A DNA stretch of 64,000 nt from CAVSRC01 sp963730325 (GCA_963730325.1 CAVSRC010000003.1:33198-97197); one strand, 5' to 3'. Positions 49,085-59,094 are shown, numbered from the stretch's first letter. Made by a program: numbers and translations. Notes: a model not told the origin generated them from the letters alone.

Positions 49085-50269
49085 GTGTCGATCGACATTC
49101 CGACCATGGTGCTGATGGTTGCATTGATGCAGCTGTTGTGTGGCGGGTCGCTGATCTTCGTGGCCTTTCATTATCGCGATGTGCCGGCCGCGACCTGGTG
49201 GGGCTTCTCCCATATCATCCTTGCCGCCGGCGTGGTGCTGTCCATGATCAGCGGCATCACCGAGGACGACCGTATCGCCGCCACTGCCTACACCGTCTTC
49301 GTGACCTGTGCAGCGGTGCAATGGCACGGAACCCGCCTGCTGACCGGCGCCCGCGCCTACCTTCCTTTGATACTGGTCGGGCCCGCCATCGTCGCCGCGG
49401 TCAACCTGCTGCCGGTCGGTGCGGCCCTGCCGGCTGCGCGCGGAGTTGCCGCCACCCTCGTCAACATTGCCTATTTCGTCGGTGCGCTGGTCGCCCTCCT
49501 GCGGCCACCGGCCGGGCCGCTCGTCGCCTACAAGCCGCTCGCCGCGCTTTTCATCGCCAACATCGTCGCCATCGGCCTGGGGCCGTTCGGCGGACTGGGA
49601 ACCACCGAGATGGGTCTGCCGCCCATCCTGAGCATCGGCGGGTTTATCTACCTCGAGGGCCAGCTCTTCGTCATCGGCACCACCATCTTCGTCGTAGCCG
49701 CGGTGCGCGAGCGCAAGGAATTCACCAGCCACAACGCCGCAGCGCTCGATCCGCTGACCGGTCTTGCCAACCGTCGCGCCTTTTTCGAACAAGGCGAGAG
49801 GCTCGCCCAACGCTGCCAGGGCGGCGAAGCGACCTGCGGCGTGCTGATGATCGATCTCGACCATTTCAAACGGATCAACGACCACCACGGCCACGCCACC
49901 GGTGATCGTGTGCTGAGCGTGTTCGCCGAGACGGCCCGCAAGGCCCTGCGGCCCAGCGACCTGCTTGCCCGCATTGGCGGCGAGGAGTTCGCTGCCATTC
50001 TTCCCGGCAGCGGAGCCGAGGCGTCCGTGGCCATCGCCGAGCGCATACGCAAGGCATTTCAGGTGGCCGCCGAGTTCGTCGACGGCAAGCCCGTGCACGC
50101 GACCCTGTCCGCCGGCATCGCCGTCTTCGTGCCGGGCGTCACCCTCGAAATGCTCATGCACGAGGCCGACGCCGCGCTCTATCTGGCCAAGCGGAACGGC
50201 CGCAACCGTATCGAGCGCTTCCCGAGCTCGCGGCCTCCCGCCCCCGACGAGGTCGCCCACGTCGCGTGA
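49085..50269 (+). CDS. Membrane diguanylate cyclase (GGDEF)
   Basis: The 394-residue protein has about six membrane helices in the first 215 residues, acting as an uncharacterised sensor, and a C-terminal GGDEF domain: DPLTGLANRRAFFEQGE, VLMIDLDHFKRINDHHGHATGD and the active-site loop RIGGEEFAAILPG near residue 298. The motif GGEEF is competent for c-di-GMP synthesis. No RxxD inhibitory site is seen just upstream of the loop. The start is GTG 49085, with GAGG nine bases before it. Confidence 0.93.
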   Translation: MSIDIPTMVLMVALMQLLCGGSLIFVAFHYRDVPAATWWGFSHIILAAGVVLSMISGITEDDRIAATAYTVFVTCAAVQWHGTRLLTGARAYLPLILVGPAIVAAVNLLPVGAALPAARGVAATLVNIAYFVGALVALLRPPAGPLVAYKPLAALFIANIVAIGLGPFGGLGTTEMGLPPILSIGGFIYLEGQLFVIGTTIFVVAAVRERKEFTSHNAAALDPLTGLANRRAFFEQGERLAQRCQGGEATCGVLMIDLDHFKRINDHHGHATGDRVLSVFAETARKALRPSDLLARIGGEEFAAILPGSGAEASVAIAERIRKAFQVAAEFVDGKPVHATLSAGIAVFVPGVTLEMLMHEADAALYLAKRNGRNRIERFPSSRPPAPDEVAHVA

Positions 50270-50320
50270 CCAGCGGCGATGGCGCGGCGCACGCCTCCTC
50301 GGTGACGCCAAGCGGTCACG

Positions 50321-50755
50321 TCAGCCGCCCAGATCGACCCGCATCGCCTCTGCGATAATGGCAAAATCTTCCGCGCCCACGGCGAAGCTGCCGCGCCGGA
50401 ACGCGTAGCCCCAGCCGGTCCGGCCCTTTGTGAAGCTCAGCCGGTCGAGCAGCGGGCGGATCGGCGCCTCACGGCCCTTGCGCCAGGCGACATCCCGGCG
50501 GAAGGGATGGAAACCGCCGCCCATATCACCCTGATAGGCTTCGCCCGGCTCGATGCGGCCGATGGCGGTGAAGGCCTGCACCGGCTCGCCGGCCTCGAGC
50601 GCCGTGCGGGGCGAGTAGTAGGCGATCCAGTCGCCCGGCGAGAGGCGCTTCACCGGCGCGGCCTTGCCGTGGCCAAGCTGGCAGAAGCCGCCGGCAACGC
50701 CCTTCATCACATGGTCGCGCGAAGCGACACCGATCCAGTAGCGCAGGTCCGACAT
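50321..50755 (-). CDS. EVE-domain protein
   Basis: The 144-residue product is a single EVE (PUA-like) domain: RYWIGVASRDHVMKGVAGGF, GDWIAYYSPRTAL, FTAIGRIEPGEAYQ and FHPFRRDVAW. EVE domains bind modified nucleotides and are linked to RNA or DNA base-modification recognition, sometimes in defence islands. Nothing defence-like lies directly beside it here. Confidence 0.92.
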   Translation of the reverse strand: MSDLRYWIGVASRDHVMKGVAGGFCQLGHGKAAPVKRLSPGDWIAYYSPRTALEAGEPVQAFTAIGRIEPGEAYQGDMGGGFHPFRRDVAWRKGREAPIRPLLDRLSFTKGRTGWGYAFRRGSFAVGAEDFAIIAEAMRVDLGG

Positions 50756-50809
50756 GACACGGAGGCTAGCACGCCCCTGTCACGGTCATGTCAGGAGGGT
50801 GTCCCTCCC

Positions 50810-52462
50810 CTACCGCGCGAACTGCTTGTACTTCACCCGGTGATGGTTGGCGGCGTCGGCGCCGAGGCGGCGGATCTTGTCGGCCTCGTAGTCCTCGAAG
50901 TTGCCCTCGAACCACTCGACGTGGCTATCGCCCTCGAAGGCGAGGATGTGGGTGGCCAGCCGATCGAGGAACATGCGGTCGTGCGAGATGACCACGGCAC
51001 AGCCGGCGAAATCCTCCAGCGCGTCTTCCAGCGCGGCCAGCGTCTCGGTGTCGAGGTCGTTGGTCGGTTCGTCGAGAAGCAGCACATTGGCGCCGCTCTT
51101 CAAGAGGCTGGCGAGATGCACGCGGTTGCGCTGGCCGCCCGACAGCGAGCCCACCTTCTGCTGCTGGTCGCCGCCCTTGAAGTTGAAGGCGCCGACATAG
51201 GCGCGGGAGTTCATCTCGCGCTTGCCCAGCTTGATGATGTCCTGCCCCTCGGAAATCTGCTCCCACACGGTCTTGTTGGCGTCGAGGTCGTCGCGGCTCT
51301 GGTCGACGTAACCGAGATGCACCGTCTCGCCGAGCTGGACGCTGCCGGCGTCCGGCTTTTCCAGGCCGGTGAGCATGCGAAAGAGCGTCGTCTTGCCCAC
51401 CCCGTTCGGCCCGATGACGCCGACGATGCCGCCCGGCGGCAGCTTGAAGGAGAGGTCCTCGATCAAGAGCCGGTCGCCATAGCCCTTTGACAGGCCGGCA
51501 ACGTCGATGACCGTATCGCCGAGGCGCTCGCCCGGCGGAACGATGATCTGGGCGGTGCCCGGCGCGCGCTCCTCGTTGCGCTTGACCAGTTCGTCATAGG
51601 CGCGGATGCGCGCCTTGGATTTCGTCTGGCGGGCGCGTGGGGATGCGGCAATCCACTCGCGCTCCTGCGCCAGAGCCCGCTGGCGGGCGGCGTCCTCGCG
51701 GCCCTCCTGCTCCAGCCGCTTGGCCTTCTTCTCCAGATAGACCGAGTAGTTGCCCTCGTAAGGGAGGCCACGGCCGCGATCGAGCTCGAGAATCCAGCCG
51801 GTGACGTTGTCGAGGAAGTAGCGGTCGTGGGTGACGATGAGGATGGCGCCGGGATATTCGCGCAAGTGCTTCTCCAGCCAGCGCACCGTCTCGGCGTCGA
51901 GATGATTGGTCGGCTCGTCGAGGAGAAGCAGGTCCGGCTGGCGCAGCAGCAACTGGCAGAGCGCCACGCGGCGCCGCTCGCCGCCGGACAGCGTGGTGAC
52001 GTCGGCGTCGTTGGGCGGGCAGCCGAGCGCATCCATCGCCTGCTCGACCTGGGCGTCGAGGTCCCAGAGATTCTGGCTGTCGATCTGGTCCTGGAGCCTG
52101 GTCGCCTCCTCCGCCGTCTCGTCGGAGTAGTTCATCATCAGCTCGTTGTAGCGGTCGACGAGAGCCTGCTTGGCGGCGACGCCCTCCATCACATTGGCGA
52201 GCACGTCCTTGTCCGGATCGAGCGGCGGCTCCTGCGCCAGATAGCCGACGGTGGCGCCGTCGGCGAGCCACGCCTCGCCGGCGAACTCCTTCTCCATCCC
52301 GGCCATGATCTTGAGCAGCGTCGACTTGCCCGAGCCGTTCGGCCCCAGCACACCGATCTTGGCGTCCGGGTAGAAGGACAGGTTGATGTTTTCCAGGACC
52401 TTCTTGCCGCCGGCATAGGACTTGGTCAGGCCCTGCATGTGATAGATGAACTGGCGCGCCAT
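50810..52462 (-). CDS. ettA: Energy-dependent translational throttle protein EttA (ABC-F)
   Basis: The 550-residue protein carries two ABC ATPase domains without membrane parts: Walker A GVLGPNGSGKSTLLK and GVIGPNGVGKTTLFR, signatures TLSGGERRRVALC and SLSGGQRNRVHLA, Walker B LLLLDEPTNHLD and VLLLDEPTNDLD, plus the linker and arm typical of EttA. EttA binds the ribosomal E site and gates entry into elongation according to ATP level. ATG 52462 (MARQFIYHMQGLTKSY) is the family start. Confidence 0.95.
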   Translation of the reverse strand: MARQFIYHMQGLTKSYAGGKKVLENINLSFYPDAKIGVLGPNGSGKSTLLKIMAGMEKEFAGEAWLADGATVGYLAQEPPLDPDKDVLANVMEGVAAKQALVDRYNELMMNYSDETAEEATRLQDQIDSQNLWDLDAQVEQAMDALGCPPNDADVTTLSGGERRRVALCQLLLRQPDLLLLDEPTNHLDAETVRWLEKHLREYPGAILIVTHDRYFLDNVTGWILELDRGRGLPYEGNYSVYLEKKAKRLEQEGREDAARQRALAQEREWIAASPRARQTKSKARIRAYDELVKRNEERAPGTAQIIVPPGERLGDTVIDVAGLSKGYGDRLLIEDLSFKLPPGGIVGVIGPNGVGKTTLFRMLTGLEKPDAGSVQLGETVHLGYVDQSRDDLDANKTVWEQISEGQDIIKLGKREMNSRAYVGAFNFKGGDQQQKVGSLSGGQRNRVHLASLLKSGANVLLLDEPTNDLDTETLAALEDALEDFAGCAVVISHDRMFLDRLATHILAFEGDSHVEWFEGNFEDYEADKIRRLGADAANHHRVKYKQFAR

Positions 52463-52651
52463 CGGGGTCGCGATCCTTGTGACTTGGGACGAAGGGGAAT
52501 TGGGCGCCCTTCTAGTCGATTGCCCGTTTGCGGGCAATGGCGGCCGCCGCGCCCGTGCCGGTTTTCCCGCCGACGGTATGGAGGAATATCGATTTGCCTG
52601 CCCGCGCAAGTGTTGCTAGCCGTTGGTGGACGGCCAGCAAGGGAAAATCCC

Positions 52652-53962
52652 ATGTCGCTCAATGACGACCCCGCATTCTGGGCCTCCGCCCGCAAGCATC
52701 TGACGCGTTACGGTCCCGCCTTCGAATCGATCATTGTGGAGCGGGCCGAAGGCAGCTTCGTCTACGACGCCGACGGACGCGCCATCCTCGACTTCACATC
52801 GGGCCAGATGAGCGCCGTGCTCGGCCACGGCCACCCCGACATCGTGGCGACCGTGCAGAGCCAGGTGGCCTCGCTCGCCCATTTGTTCAGCGGCATGCTG
52901 TCACGCCCCGTCGTCGAGTTGGCCGCCCGCCTCGCCGGTCTGGCGCCGGGACTTGAGCGCGTGCAACTGCTGACTACCGGCGCCGAATCCAACGAGGCGG
53001 CGATCCGCATGGCGAAGCTGGTGACCGGCGGCCACGAAGTCGTCGCCTTCGCCCAGAGCTGGCACGGCATGACCGGCGCCGCGGCCTCGGCGACCTACAG
53101 CGCCGGCCGCAAAGGCTACGGGCCGGCCGCCGCCGGATCCTTCGTCATTCCGGCGCCCAACGCCTACCGTCCGCGTTTCGCCCATGCCGACGGCTCGAAC
53201 GACTGGCGGCGGGAGCTGGACGACGCCTTCGAACTGATCGACCGCCAGTCGACGGGCGGCCTCGCGGCCTTCATCGCCGAGCCCATCCTGTCGAGCGGCG
53301 GCATCCTCGAGCTGCCGCCCGGCTATCTGGCGGCGCTCAAGCAGAAGTGCGAGGAGCGCGGCATGCTGCTCATCCTCGACGAGGCGCAGACCGGCGTCGG
53401 CCGCACCGGGCACATGTTCGCCTTCCAGCGCGACGGCGTGACGCCCGACATCATGACCCTGTCGAAGACATTGGGCGCCGGCCTGCCGCTTGCCGCCGTG
53501 ATGACCACCGAGGCGATCGAGCAGAAAGCGTTCGAGCGGGGCTTCCTCTTCTATACGACCCACGTGTCCGATCCCCTGCCCGCCGCCGTCGGCGTCACCG
53601 TTCTCGACGTCGTCGAACGCGACGGCCTTGTCGAGCAGGCGGTGGCGCGCGGCGAACGGCTGCGCGACGGCCTCATCGCCCTCCAGCAGAGGTTCGACTG
53701 CATCGGCGACGTGCGCGGGCGCGGCCTGCTGCTCGGGCTTGAGATCGTCACCGACCGGCAGACCAAGGCTCCGGGCTTCGAACTCGGCGCCCGCATCATG
53801 GAGGAGGCGATGCTGCGCGGGCTCAGCATGAACATCGTCAAGCTTCCCGGCATGGGCGGGGTGTTCCGCATCGCGCCGCCGTTGACCGTTTCGGAAGACG
53901 AGATCGACCAGGGCATGGAGATCATGTCCGAGGCGGTCGCGGCCGCCGTCGCCGCGCGCTGA
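52652..53962 (+). CDS. dgdA: 2,2-dialkylglycine decarboxylase (PLP-dependent)
   Basis: This 436-residue class III aminotransferase-fold enzyme closely follows the Burkholderia dialkylglycine decarboxylase from its first residues (MSLNDDPAFWASARKHL) through DFTSGQMSAVLGHGHPD, FAQSWHGMTGAAAS, LLILDEAQTGVGRTG, LSKTLGAGLPLAA (PLP lysine) and GVFRIAPPLTVSEDEI. The enzyme decarboxylates 2-aminoisobutyrate and transaminates pyruvate. It is divergent from ettA; no dgdR regulator is seen in the window. Confidence 0.92.
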   Translation: MSLNDDPAFWASARKHLTRYGPAFESIIVERAEGSFVYDADGRAILDFTSGQMSAVLGHGHPDIVATVQSQVASLAHLFSGMLSRPVVELAARLAGLAPGLERVQLLTTGAESNEAAIRMAKLVTGGHEVVAFAQSWHGMTGAAASATYSAGRKGYGPAAAGSFVIPAPNAYRPRFAHADGSNDWRRELDDAFELIDRQSTGGLAAFIAEPILSSGGILELPPGYLAALKQKCEERGMLLILDEAQTGVGRTGHMFAFQRDGVTPDIMTLSKTLGAGLPLAAVMTTEAIEQKAFERGFLFYTTHVSDPLPAAVGVTVLDVVERDGLVEQAVARGERLRDGLIALQQRFDCIGDVRGRGLLLGLEIVTDRQTKAPGFELGARIMEEAMLRGLSMNIVKLPGMGGVFRIAPPLTVSEDEIDQGMEIMSEAVAAAVAAR

Positions 53963-54105
53963 CCCCGTCGCCGGGCGGTGGGGAGGTTGCGCGCTTTTTC
54001 CACGCGATTGCCGCAATTCGGGCAATGGCAGGGCCGCCCCCTTATTGCCGGAGTTGTCTGCCGGATTGACCGCCGACGAACCGCCTCAACCCAAAAGGAT
54101 TGCCC

Positions 54106-54657
54106 ATGCGACGCGCTGCCACCGTGCTGACCACCCTCGCCGCCCTTGCGCTTGCCGCCTGCACCGGCGGCATCACCAGCTCAGGCAACGTTGCCGGCGC
54201 GCTGAAGGTCGTCACGCCACTGCACGAGGGTACCTACGACGTCATTCCATCGGACAACGACGCCCGGGTGAAGATAACCCGCCACGGCAAGGACTACCGC
54301 ATGAGCAGCCCGACCGGCGGCGAACAGGCGCCTCACCTTCCGGGTTCTGGCGATGCCGGAACTGCCGCGCAGCCGCTATCTGATCCAGGCCGACGACCCG
54401 GACAAGAAGACCGGCAAGCTGAAATATCACTACTATTTCGCGATCATCGGCGCCGACCAGATGGTCGTTCTGACGCCATCGAAGCACGATCTCGAAGACG
54501 CCCATCTCATCGAGGAGCTGAAGCCGCTGATCAAGGTCGAAGGGCGGTGACGAGGTGTACTTGCGTCGATGCCAAGGACACGCTTTCGGTGCTGAAGCTG
54601 CTCGCCACCAAGAATGTCGACCAGGAGGTGATCCTGCAATTCGCGCGGCGCAGCTAG
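54106..54657 (+). pseudogene. Small lipoprotein, three one-base insertions
   Basis: From ATG 54106, after AAAAGGA, the product starts with a lipoprotein signal (LTTLAALALAACTGG). It continues VVTPLHEGTYDVIPSDNDARV, then shifts frame to MPELPRSRYLIQADDPDKK and DQMVVLTPSKHDLEDAHLI, and finally to CVDAKDTLSVLKLLATKNVD. Removing single bases near 54330, 54545 and 54558 gives one smooth protein of about 182 residues. Family not recognised; it would sit in the outer or inner membrane facing the periplasm. Confidence 0.65.
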
Positions 54658-54726
54658 ACCACCGGCGGCAACGAACGGCAGCGCCGCACGGGTTGCGGCG
54701 CCGCCCGGCCTCCTCGGTCGTTTCGC

Positions 54727-55227
54727 TTATTGGGTGACCGTGAACTCGGTCCACATGCCCGAGGCATAGTGTCCCGGCACGTTGCAGATGAGCAGATATT
54801 TGCCGGGCTTCAGATCGACCGTCAGCGAACCGGACTTGCCCGGGTCGAGCTCGGAAACCTCGCCCTTGTCACCGGCCTTGTCTTCGTCGACGCGGTTCTC
54901 GTTCTTCAGGTAGGGCAGCGCATCGCCGGCCTTGTCGAGCTGCATGACGATCATCTCGTGGATGGTGTCCTTGGAATTGTTGGTGACCTTGAAGGTCACC
55001 ACGCCGGCCTTGGCCATGTCCGGCATCGCCTTGATGCCCATGGTCGCCTTGGACAGGTCGATCTTGGTATTGGGCTGATATTCCTGGCCCGTGACCATCT
55101 GCATGTCGGCGCCCTTGTCCCACAGGGACACGTGGATGACCGAGGCGGCCATCGCCGCACCCGAGGCCGCGGTCAGCAGCACAGTCGAGGCAAGCGCCAG
55201 CGCGGCGCGTTTAGCCAGTGCATTCAT
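54727..55227 (-). CDS. Periplasmic cupredoxin (plastocyanin-like)
   Basis: The 166-residue protein has a signal peptide (LASTVLLTAASGAAMA) and a cupredoxin fold. Type 1 copper ligands are visible: His in DTIHEMIV and the Cys, His and Met of YLLICNVPGHYASGMW. An insertion between the first ligand and the C-terminal loop (LDKAGDALPYLKNENRVDED) is typical of the SoxE/sulfocyanin-like or copper-uptake cupredoxins. It probably carries electrons or copper in the periplasm. It is monocistronic. Confidence 0.88.
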   Translation of the reverse strand: MNALAKRAALALASTVLLTAASGAAMAASVIHVSLWDKGADMQMVTGQEYQPNTKIDLSKATMGIKAMPDMAKAGVVTFKVTNNSKDTIHEMIVMQLDKAGDALPYLKNENRVDEDKAGDKGEVSELDPGKSGSLTVDLKPGKYLLICNVPGHYASGMWTEFTVTQ

Positions 55228-55403
55228 GTGAATCGAACTCCTTCGGTAGTGACACCGGGAGCAAACCGCGTGCGCCGACCGTCGCCCGTCCGGAAGAACC
55301 TCTTCCGGAGACGGTGCCCGCTTTTCGCGCGGTGAATATCGGGGATGATGGGCAACCCCTGAACGGTGAATCCCGTCGCGCCGGGGCTACGCCACGTTAC
55401 CTG

Positions 55404-56729
55404 TCAGGACGCTGACAATGCCGGCTTCGGCTTGGGACGGTACCCCCGCACGACAACCACCAGCGTTTCCAGCGCGATCGCCGCCAAAAAGAAACCGCCG
55501 ATCCAGGCGAGGCTGATGCGGTCGACCTGCCAGGTGTGCCAGAGGAGCACGGCAAGCGCGGCAAGCGAGGCGAGCGCCCCGGCAAGCGGCACTGCGGGGT
55601 GAAGCGCGATGCGGACACGCAGGCGCCAGGCCGACAGGTTGACCGCGGCGAAAATCGCCAGAAACACGGCGCTGGCGAAAGACGAGATGACGGTGAGGTC
55701 GGCGAGCAGCAGAAAGGCCGAGGTCAGACCGGACAGCGCCAGCAGCGCCACCCACGGCACGTCACGCGTGCGTTCGCGCATGGAAAAGACGCAAGGCAGC
55801 GCGTGCTCCGCCGCCATGACCATGGCCAGCCGCGCCGAGCCGAAGAGCGTCGCGTTGATGGCGGAGGCCGTGGACATCAGCGCGGCGATGCCGATCAGCA
55901 CGAAGCCGAACTCGCCGAGCGTCGGCCGCGCCGCCACCGCCAGCACGTATTCCTGATCCTTGGCGACCTCGTCCGGCGTCAGATTGCCGAGCGCCACCAG
56001 GCTGACCACCACATAAATGACCGAGGTGATGAGGATGGCGAGGATCAGCCCGCGCTTGAGGTTGACCTCGGGATTACGCATCTCCTCGATGGCATTGGGG
56101 ATCAGCTCGAAGCCCTCATAGGCGACGAAGATCAGCCCGGCCGCCACCAGCGGCGCCGCCAGGCCCCGGTTGAACACCGGCAGCATGTGGTCCGCCTGGA
56201 CGGTGGTGAGCCCGGCGACGGCGAACAGCGCCAGGATCGCCACCTTGGCCGCGACGATGGCAAGCTCGACGCGGCCGGAGGTCTGCGCGCCGAAGAGGTT
56301 GATGCCGAGAAAGGCGGCAATCACGAGGATCGCCAGCGTCGGTCCCAGCCAGACAGGTCCGCCATCGCCCGAGATCATCGCCGCGCCATAGGCGCCGAAG
56401 GTGGTGGCGTAGAGCGCCAGCGTGCCGACATAGCCGGCGACCAGCATCCAGCCGGCGACGCCGGCGGCGACCGTATTGTCGAAGGCATGTTCGACATAGG
56501 TGAAGCTGCCGCCGTCGCCGCGGAAGGCAAGGCCGAGATGGGCGTAGGAGACGCCGGTGACGAGCGCCACGACGCCGCCGAAGACCATGGCGATGGCGAC
56601 CGCATGGCCGGCCGTCTCGATGGCCAGCCCGAGCACCGCGAAGATGCCGCCGCCGACCATGCCGCCGATGCCGATGGCGACCACCTCGGCAAGGCTGAGC
56701 TTGCCGTCACTGCCGCCCGAACGGCTCAT
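55404..56729 (-). CDS. APC-superfamily amino acid permease
   Basis: The 441-residue protein has about 12 membrane helices and the APC start GIGGMVGGGIFAVLGLAIE, followed by GDGGSFTYVEHAF, FVAYEGFELIPNAIEEMRNPE and ALMSTASAINATLFGSARL. ATG 56729 follows GAGGGGG. The substrate cannot be deduced. It is divergent from the SDR gene at 56936. Confidence 0.9.
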   Translation of the reverse strand: MSRSGGSDGKLSLAEVVAIGIGGMVGGGIFAVLGLAIETAGHAVAIAMVFGGVVALVTGVSYAHLGLAFRGDGGSFTYVEHAFDNTVAAGVAGWMLVAGYVGTLALYATTFGAYGAAMISGDGGPVWLGPTLAILVIAAFLGINLFGAQTSGRVELAIVAAKVAILALFAVAGLTTVQADHMLPVFNRGLAAPLVAAGLIFVAYEGFELIPNAIEEMRNPEVNLKRGLILAILITSVIYVVVSLVALGNLTPDEVAKDQEYVLAVAARPTLGEFGFVLIGIAALMSTASAINATLFGSARLAMVMAAEHALPCVFSMRERTRDVPWVALLALSGLTSAFLLLADLTVISSFASAVFLAIFAAVNLSAWRLRVRIALHPAVPLAGALASLAALAVLLWHTWQVDRISLAWIGGFFLAAIALETLVVVVRGYRPKPKPALSAS

Positions 56730-56935
56730 GTCAACGCCCCCTCGTTTGTTCGCGCACGCTCCGAAACAGCACCAGTCTCGCCCGGCGGGCATATGGGCCG
56801 CAAGCAGCGCCCGATCAGACGCGGCCAAGCCGTGAATCACGGGCCCGAAACCGGGAATCCGCTCTGTGCAGTCGCCAAGGGCTGAGTGAGGGCCTATGAC
56901 CGACTTGATCTTTCGCTCTGAGGACTGGAGTGACC

Positions 56936-57730
56936 ATGTCAGCGCCAACAAAAACAATCCTCGTAACCGGAGCCACCGGAGGCATCGGCACGGCTGTGTG
57001 CAACACACTGGCCAGGAGCGGATACACGCTCGTCCTGGCAGCTCGGAATGTGGCGAGGCTCCAGACGCTCACCGCCAAATTGCCCAACAAGGACCCGGGC
57101 GCCCACACATGGATTTCCGTGGACATGACGAAGGACGAATCTGTTGTCGCCTTCGCGGCGGAACTCGCATCAAGGGGCGTGACGCTTGATGGGGCTGTTC
57201 TCATGCCGCCGCAACCTCACCGGTCTGAGGACCCTCTGCCGAGCAATGATGCATGGCGTGAGCTGTTTCAGAACAGCTTTGTCGGTCCGTTGGCCGTTCT
57301 GAAGGCGGCCATCGGAACGATGAGACCCGATCCGGCGAATGGCCGCAGATCGAAGATCGTTATCATTTCGGGAATATCGTCAGCCCAGGTGATGGGCAAC
57401 TATGCCACATCCAATGTGCTTCGCTGCGCATGGGTCGGCGAAGCCAAGACACTTGCCTTTGCTTTGGGCGAGCGGGGAATTCACGTCAATACCTTGTCGC
57501 TCGGAGGCACGCTCGCGCCACTGTACCGGGCTTCGCTCGAAAAGCGGGCGGCGGCAGCGGGTGTAACGTTCGAGCAACGCTTGGCTGAGGAAACATCGAA
57601 CATTCCGCTCAGGAAGTACGGCGAGCCCGATGAGGTCGCCGTTGCAGTGGAGGGCCTGCTGTCTGCATTTTCCGACAACATGACCGGACTGAACATCATG
57701 CACGATGGTGGATTCACCAGAGCGTATTGA
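56936..57730 (+). CDS. Atypical short-chain dehydrogenase/reductase
   Basis: The 264-residue protein has the Rossmann start TILVTGATGGIGTAVCNTL and the SDR end NMTGLNIMHDGGF. The catalytic segment reads SGISSAQVMGNYATSN: Tyr is present, but the Lys of YxxxK is Asn, and the NNAG motif is replaced by LMPPQ. Some SDR subgroups share this Y-x3-N form. GGAG stands before ATG 56936. Codon use is clearly less GC-rich than in its neighbours, hinting at acquisition by transfer. Confidence 0.82.
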   Translation: MSAPTKTILVTGATGGIGTAVCNTLARSGYTLVLAARNVARLQTLTAKLPNKDPGAHTWISVDMTKDESVVAFAAELASRGVTLDGAVLMPPQPHRSEDPLPSNDAWRELFQNSFVGPLAVLKAAIGTMRPDPANGRRSKIVIISGISSAQVMGNYATSNVLRCAWVGEAKTLAFALGERGIHVNTLSLGGTLAPLYRASLEKRAAAAGVTFEQRLAEETSNIPLRKYGEPDEVAVAVEGLLSAFSDNMTGLNIMHDGGFTRAY

Positions 57731-57785
57731 GCGCAAGGGGGGCATCCCCTGCGGGATGTCGATGGGTCTGTGTCCTGGCAGCGTA

Positions 57786-59027
57786 TCAGCCGTGTGCCGC
57801 CTTGGCGCCGGCAAGCAGCGCCTTCAGATCGACGCTCATGTCGGTGACGCTTGCCGGCGGCGGCGAGATGCCGGCGCCGATCATGCGGCGGCCGAGAACG
57901 TGGTCGCTAGCACGGTTGACCGAATCGATCGCCACCAGCCGGTCTCCGGCATAGTGGAACACGGAGAAGCTGCCCTCGTCGGGATTGCCGCGCAGGTGGC
58001 TCTCGGTAGCGTCGCCGGACAGGCCCACCATCTGCAACTTGACGTCGCCCTGATCGGACCAGAACCACGGCACCGCACGGTAGGGCTCGCGCCTGCCGGT
58101 GAGCACGGCTGCGAGCGTCTTGGCCTGATCGACGGCGTTCTGCACCGATTCCAGCCGCACGCGGCGCTTGAGCTCCCAATGGTCGAAGGAGACGCAATCG
58201 CCGATGGCGAAGAGGCCGGGGACGCTCGTCTCCATGAAGTCGTTGACGAGAATCCCGTTGTCGGTGGTGGCGCCAGCGGCCTGCGCCAATTCGACATTGG
58301 GCAAGACGCCGATGCCGATGACGGCGATGTCTGCCGGGATGCGCGCGCCGGATGCGCTCTCGACCGCGACCACCCTGCCCGCCTCACCGACGATGCGGCC
58401 GACGGCGGTATCGAGACGAATGTCGCTGCCCCAGCCGCGATGCAGCGACAGAAAGTGCTGCGAGATTTCCGGTGCCACGACCCGGCCCATCAGCCGGTCG
58501 GCGGCTTCGAGCACGCTCACCGTCTTGCCGAGCAGGCGCGCCGTGCCGGCGATCTCCAGCCCGATGAAGCCGCCGCCGACGACCACGACGTCGTTCGCCG
58601 CGTAGAGCGCGCTGCGCAAGGCGCGGGCATCCTCGGCGTGGCGCAGCGTGAACACGCCATCGAGACCGATGCCATCGACGGGCGGCAGGCGCGGCGTCGC
58701 GCCCGTGGCCAGCGCCAGGGAAGCGAAGGGGATGGTCGCACCGTCCTTGAGGACGATTGCCGAGCCGGCGCGGTCGACGGCCGCGACCTCGGCGCCGAGA
58801 CGAAGATCGATGTCGTTCTTGGCGTAGAAGGATTCCGGCCTGAGCGGCAGCAGGTCGTGCGCCGGCTCCTTGAGAAAGGCCTTGGAGAGGGGCGGCCGCT
58901 GATAGGGCACGTCGCGCTCGGCCGTGACCAGCGTCAGCGGTCCGTCATAGCCGTCGCTTCTGAGACTCGCGGCGATCTGCGACCCGCCGTGACCGCCGCC
59001 GACGATGACGATACCCTTGCCGCTCAT
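57786..59027 (-). CDS. FAD-dependent ferredoxin/rubredoxin reductase-like oxidoreductase
   Basis: The 413-residue flavoprotein has an FAD loop at the start (IVIVGGGHGGSQIAASL), PYQRPPLSKAFL, ATGATPR, an NAD(P)H loop (VVVVGGGFIGLEIAGTARLLG) and the second FAD motif VPGLFAIGDCVSF; the C-terminal reductase domain has WFWSDQGDVKLQMVG. It resembles ferredoxin reductases of Rieske dioxygenase and P450 systems (CamA, BphA4, rhodocoxin reductase). No ferredoxin or oxygenase gene lies nearby. Confidence 0.92.
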   Translation of the reverse strand: MSGKGIVIVGGGHGGSQIAASLRSDGYDGPLTLVTAERDVPYQRPPLSKAFLKEPAHDLLPLRPESFYAKNDIDLRLGAEVAAVDRAGSAIVLKDGATIPFASLALATGATPRLPPVDGIGLDGVFTLRHAEDARALRSALYAANDVVVVGGGFIGLEIAGTARLLGKTVSVLEAADRLMGRVVAPEISQHFLSLHRGWGSDIRLDTAVGRIVGEAGRVVAVESASGARIPADIAVIGIGVLPNVELAQAAGATTDNGILVNDFMETSVPGLFAIGDCVSFDHWELKRRVRLESVQNAVDQAKTLAAVLTGRREPYRAVPWFWSDQGDVKLQMVGLSGDATESHLRGNPDEGSFSVFHYAGDRLVAIDSVNRASDHVLGRRMIGAGISPPPASVTDMSVDLKALLAGAKAAHG

Positions 59028-59094
59028 GCGATTCCCATGGTCCCCGACAGAACAAGGCGGTCCTTCACGGGCCGCAGCCGGGGAACGCATAGCG

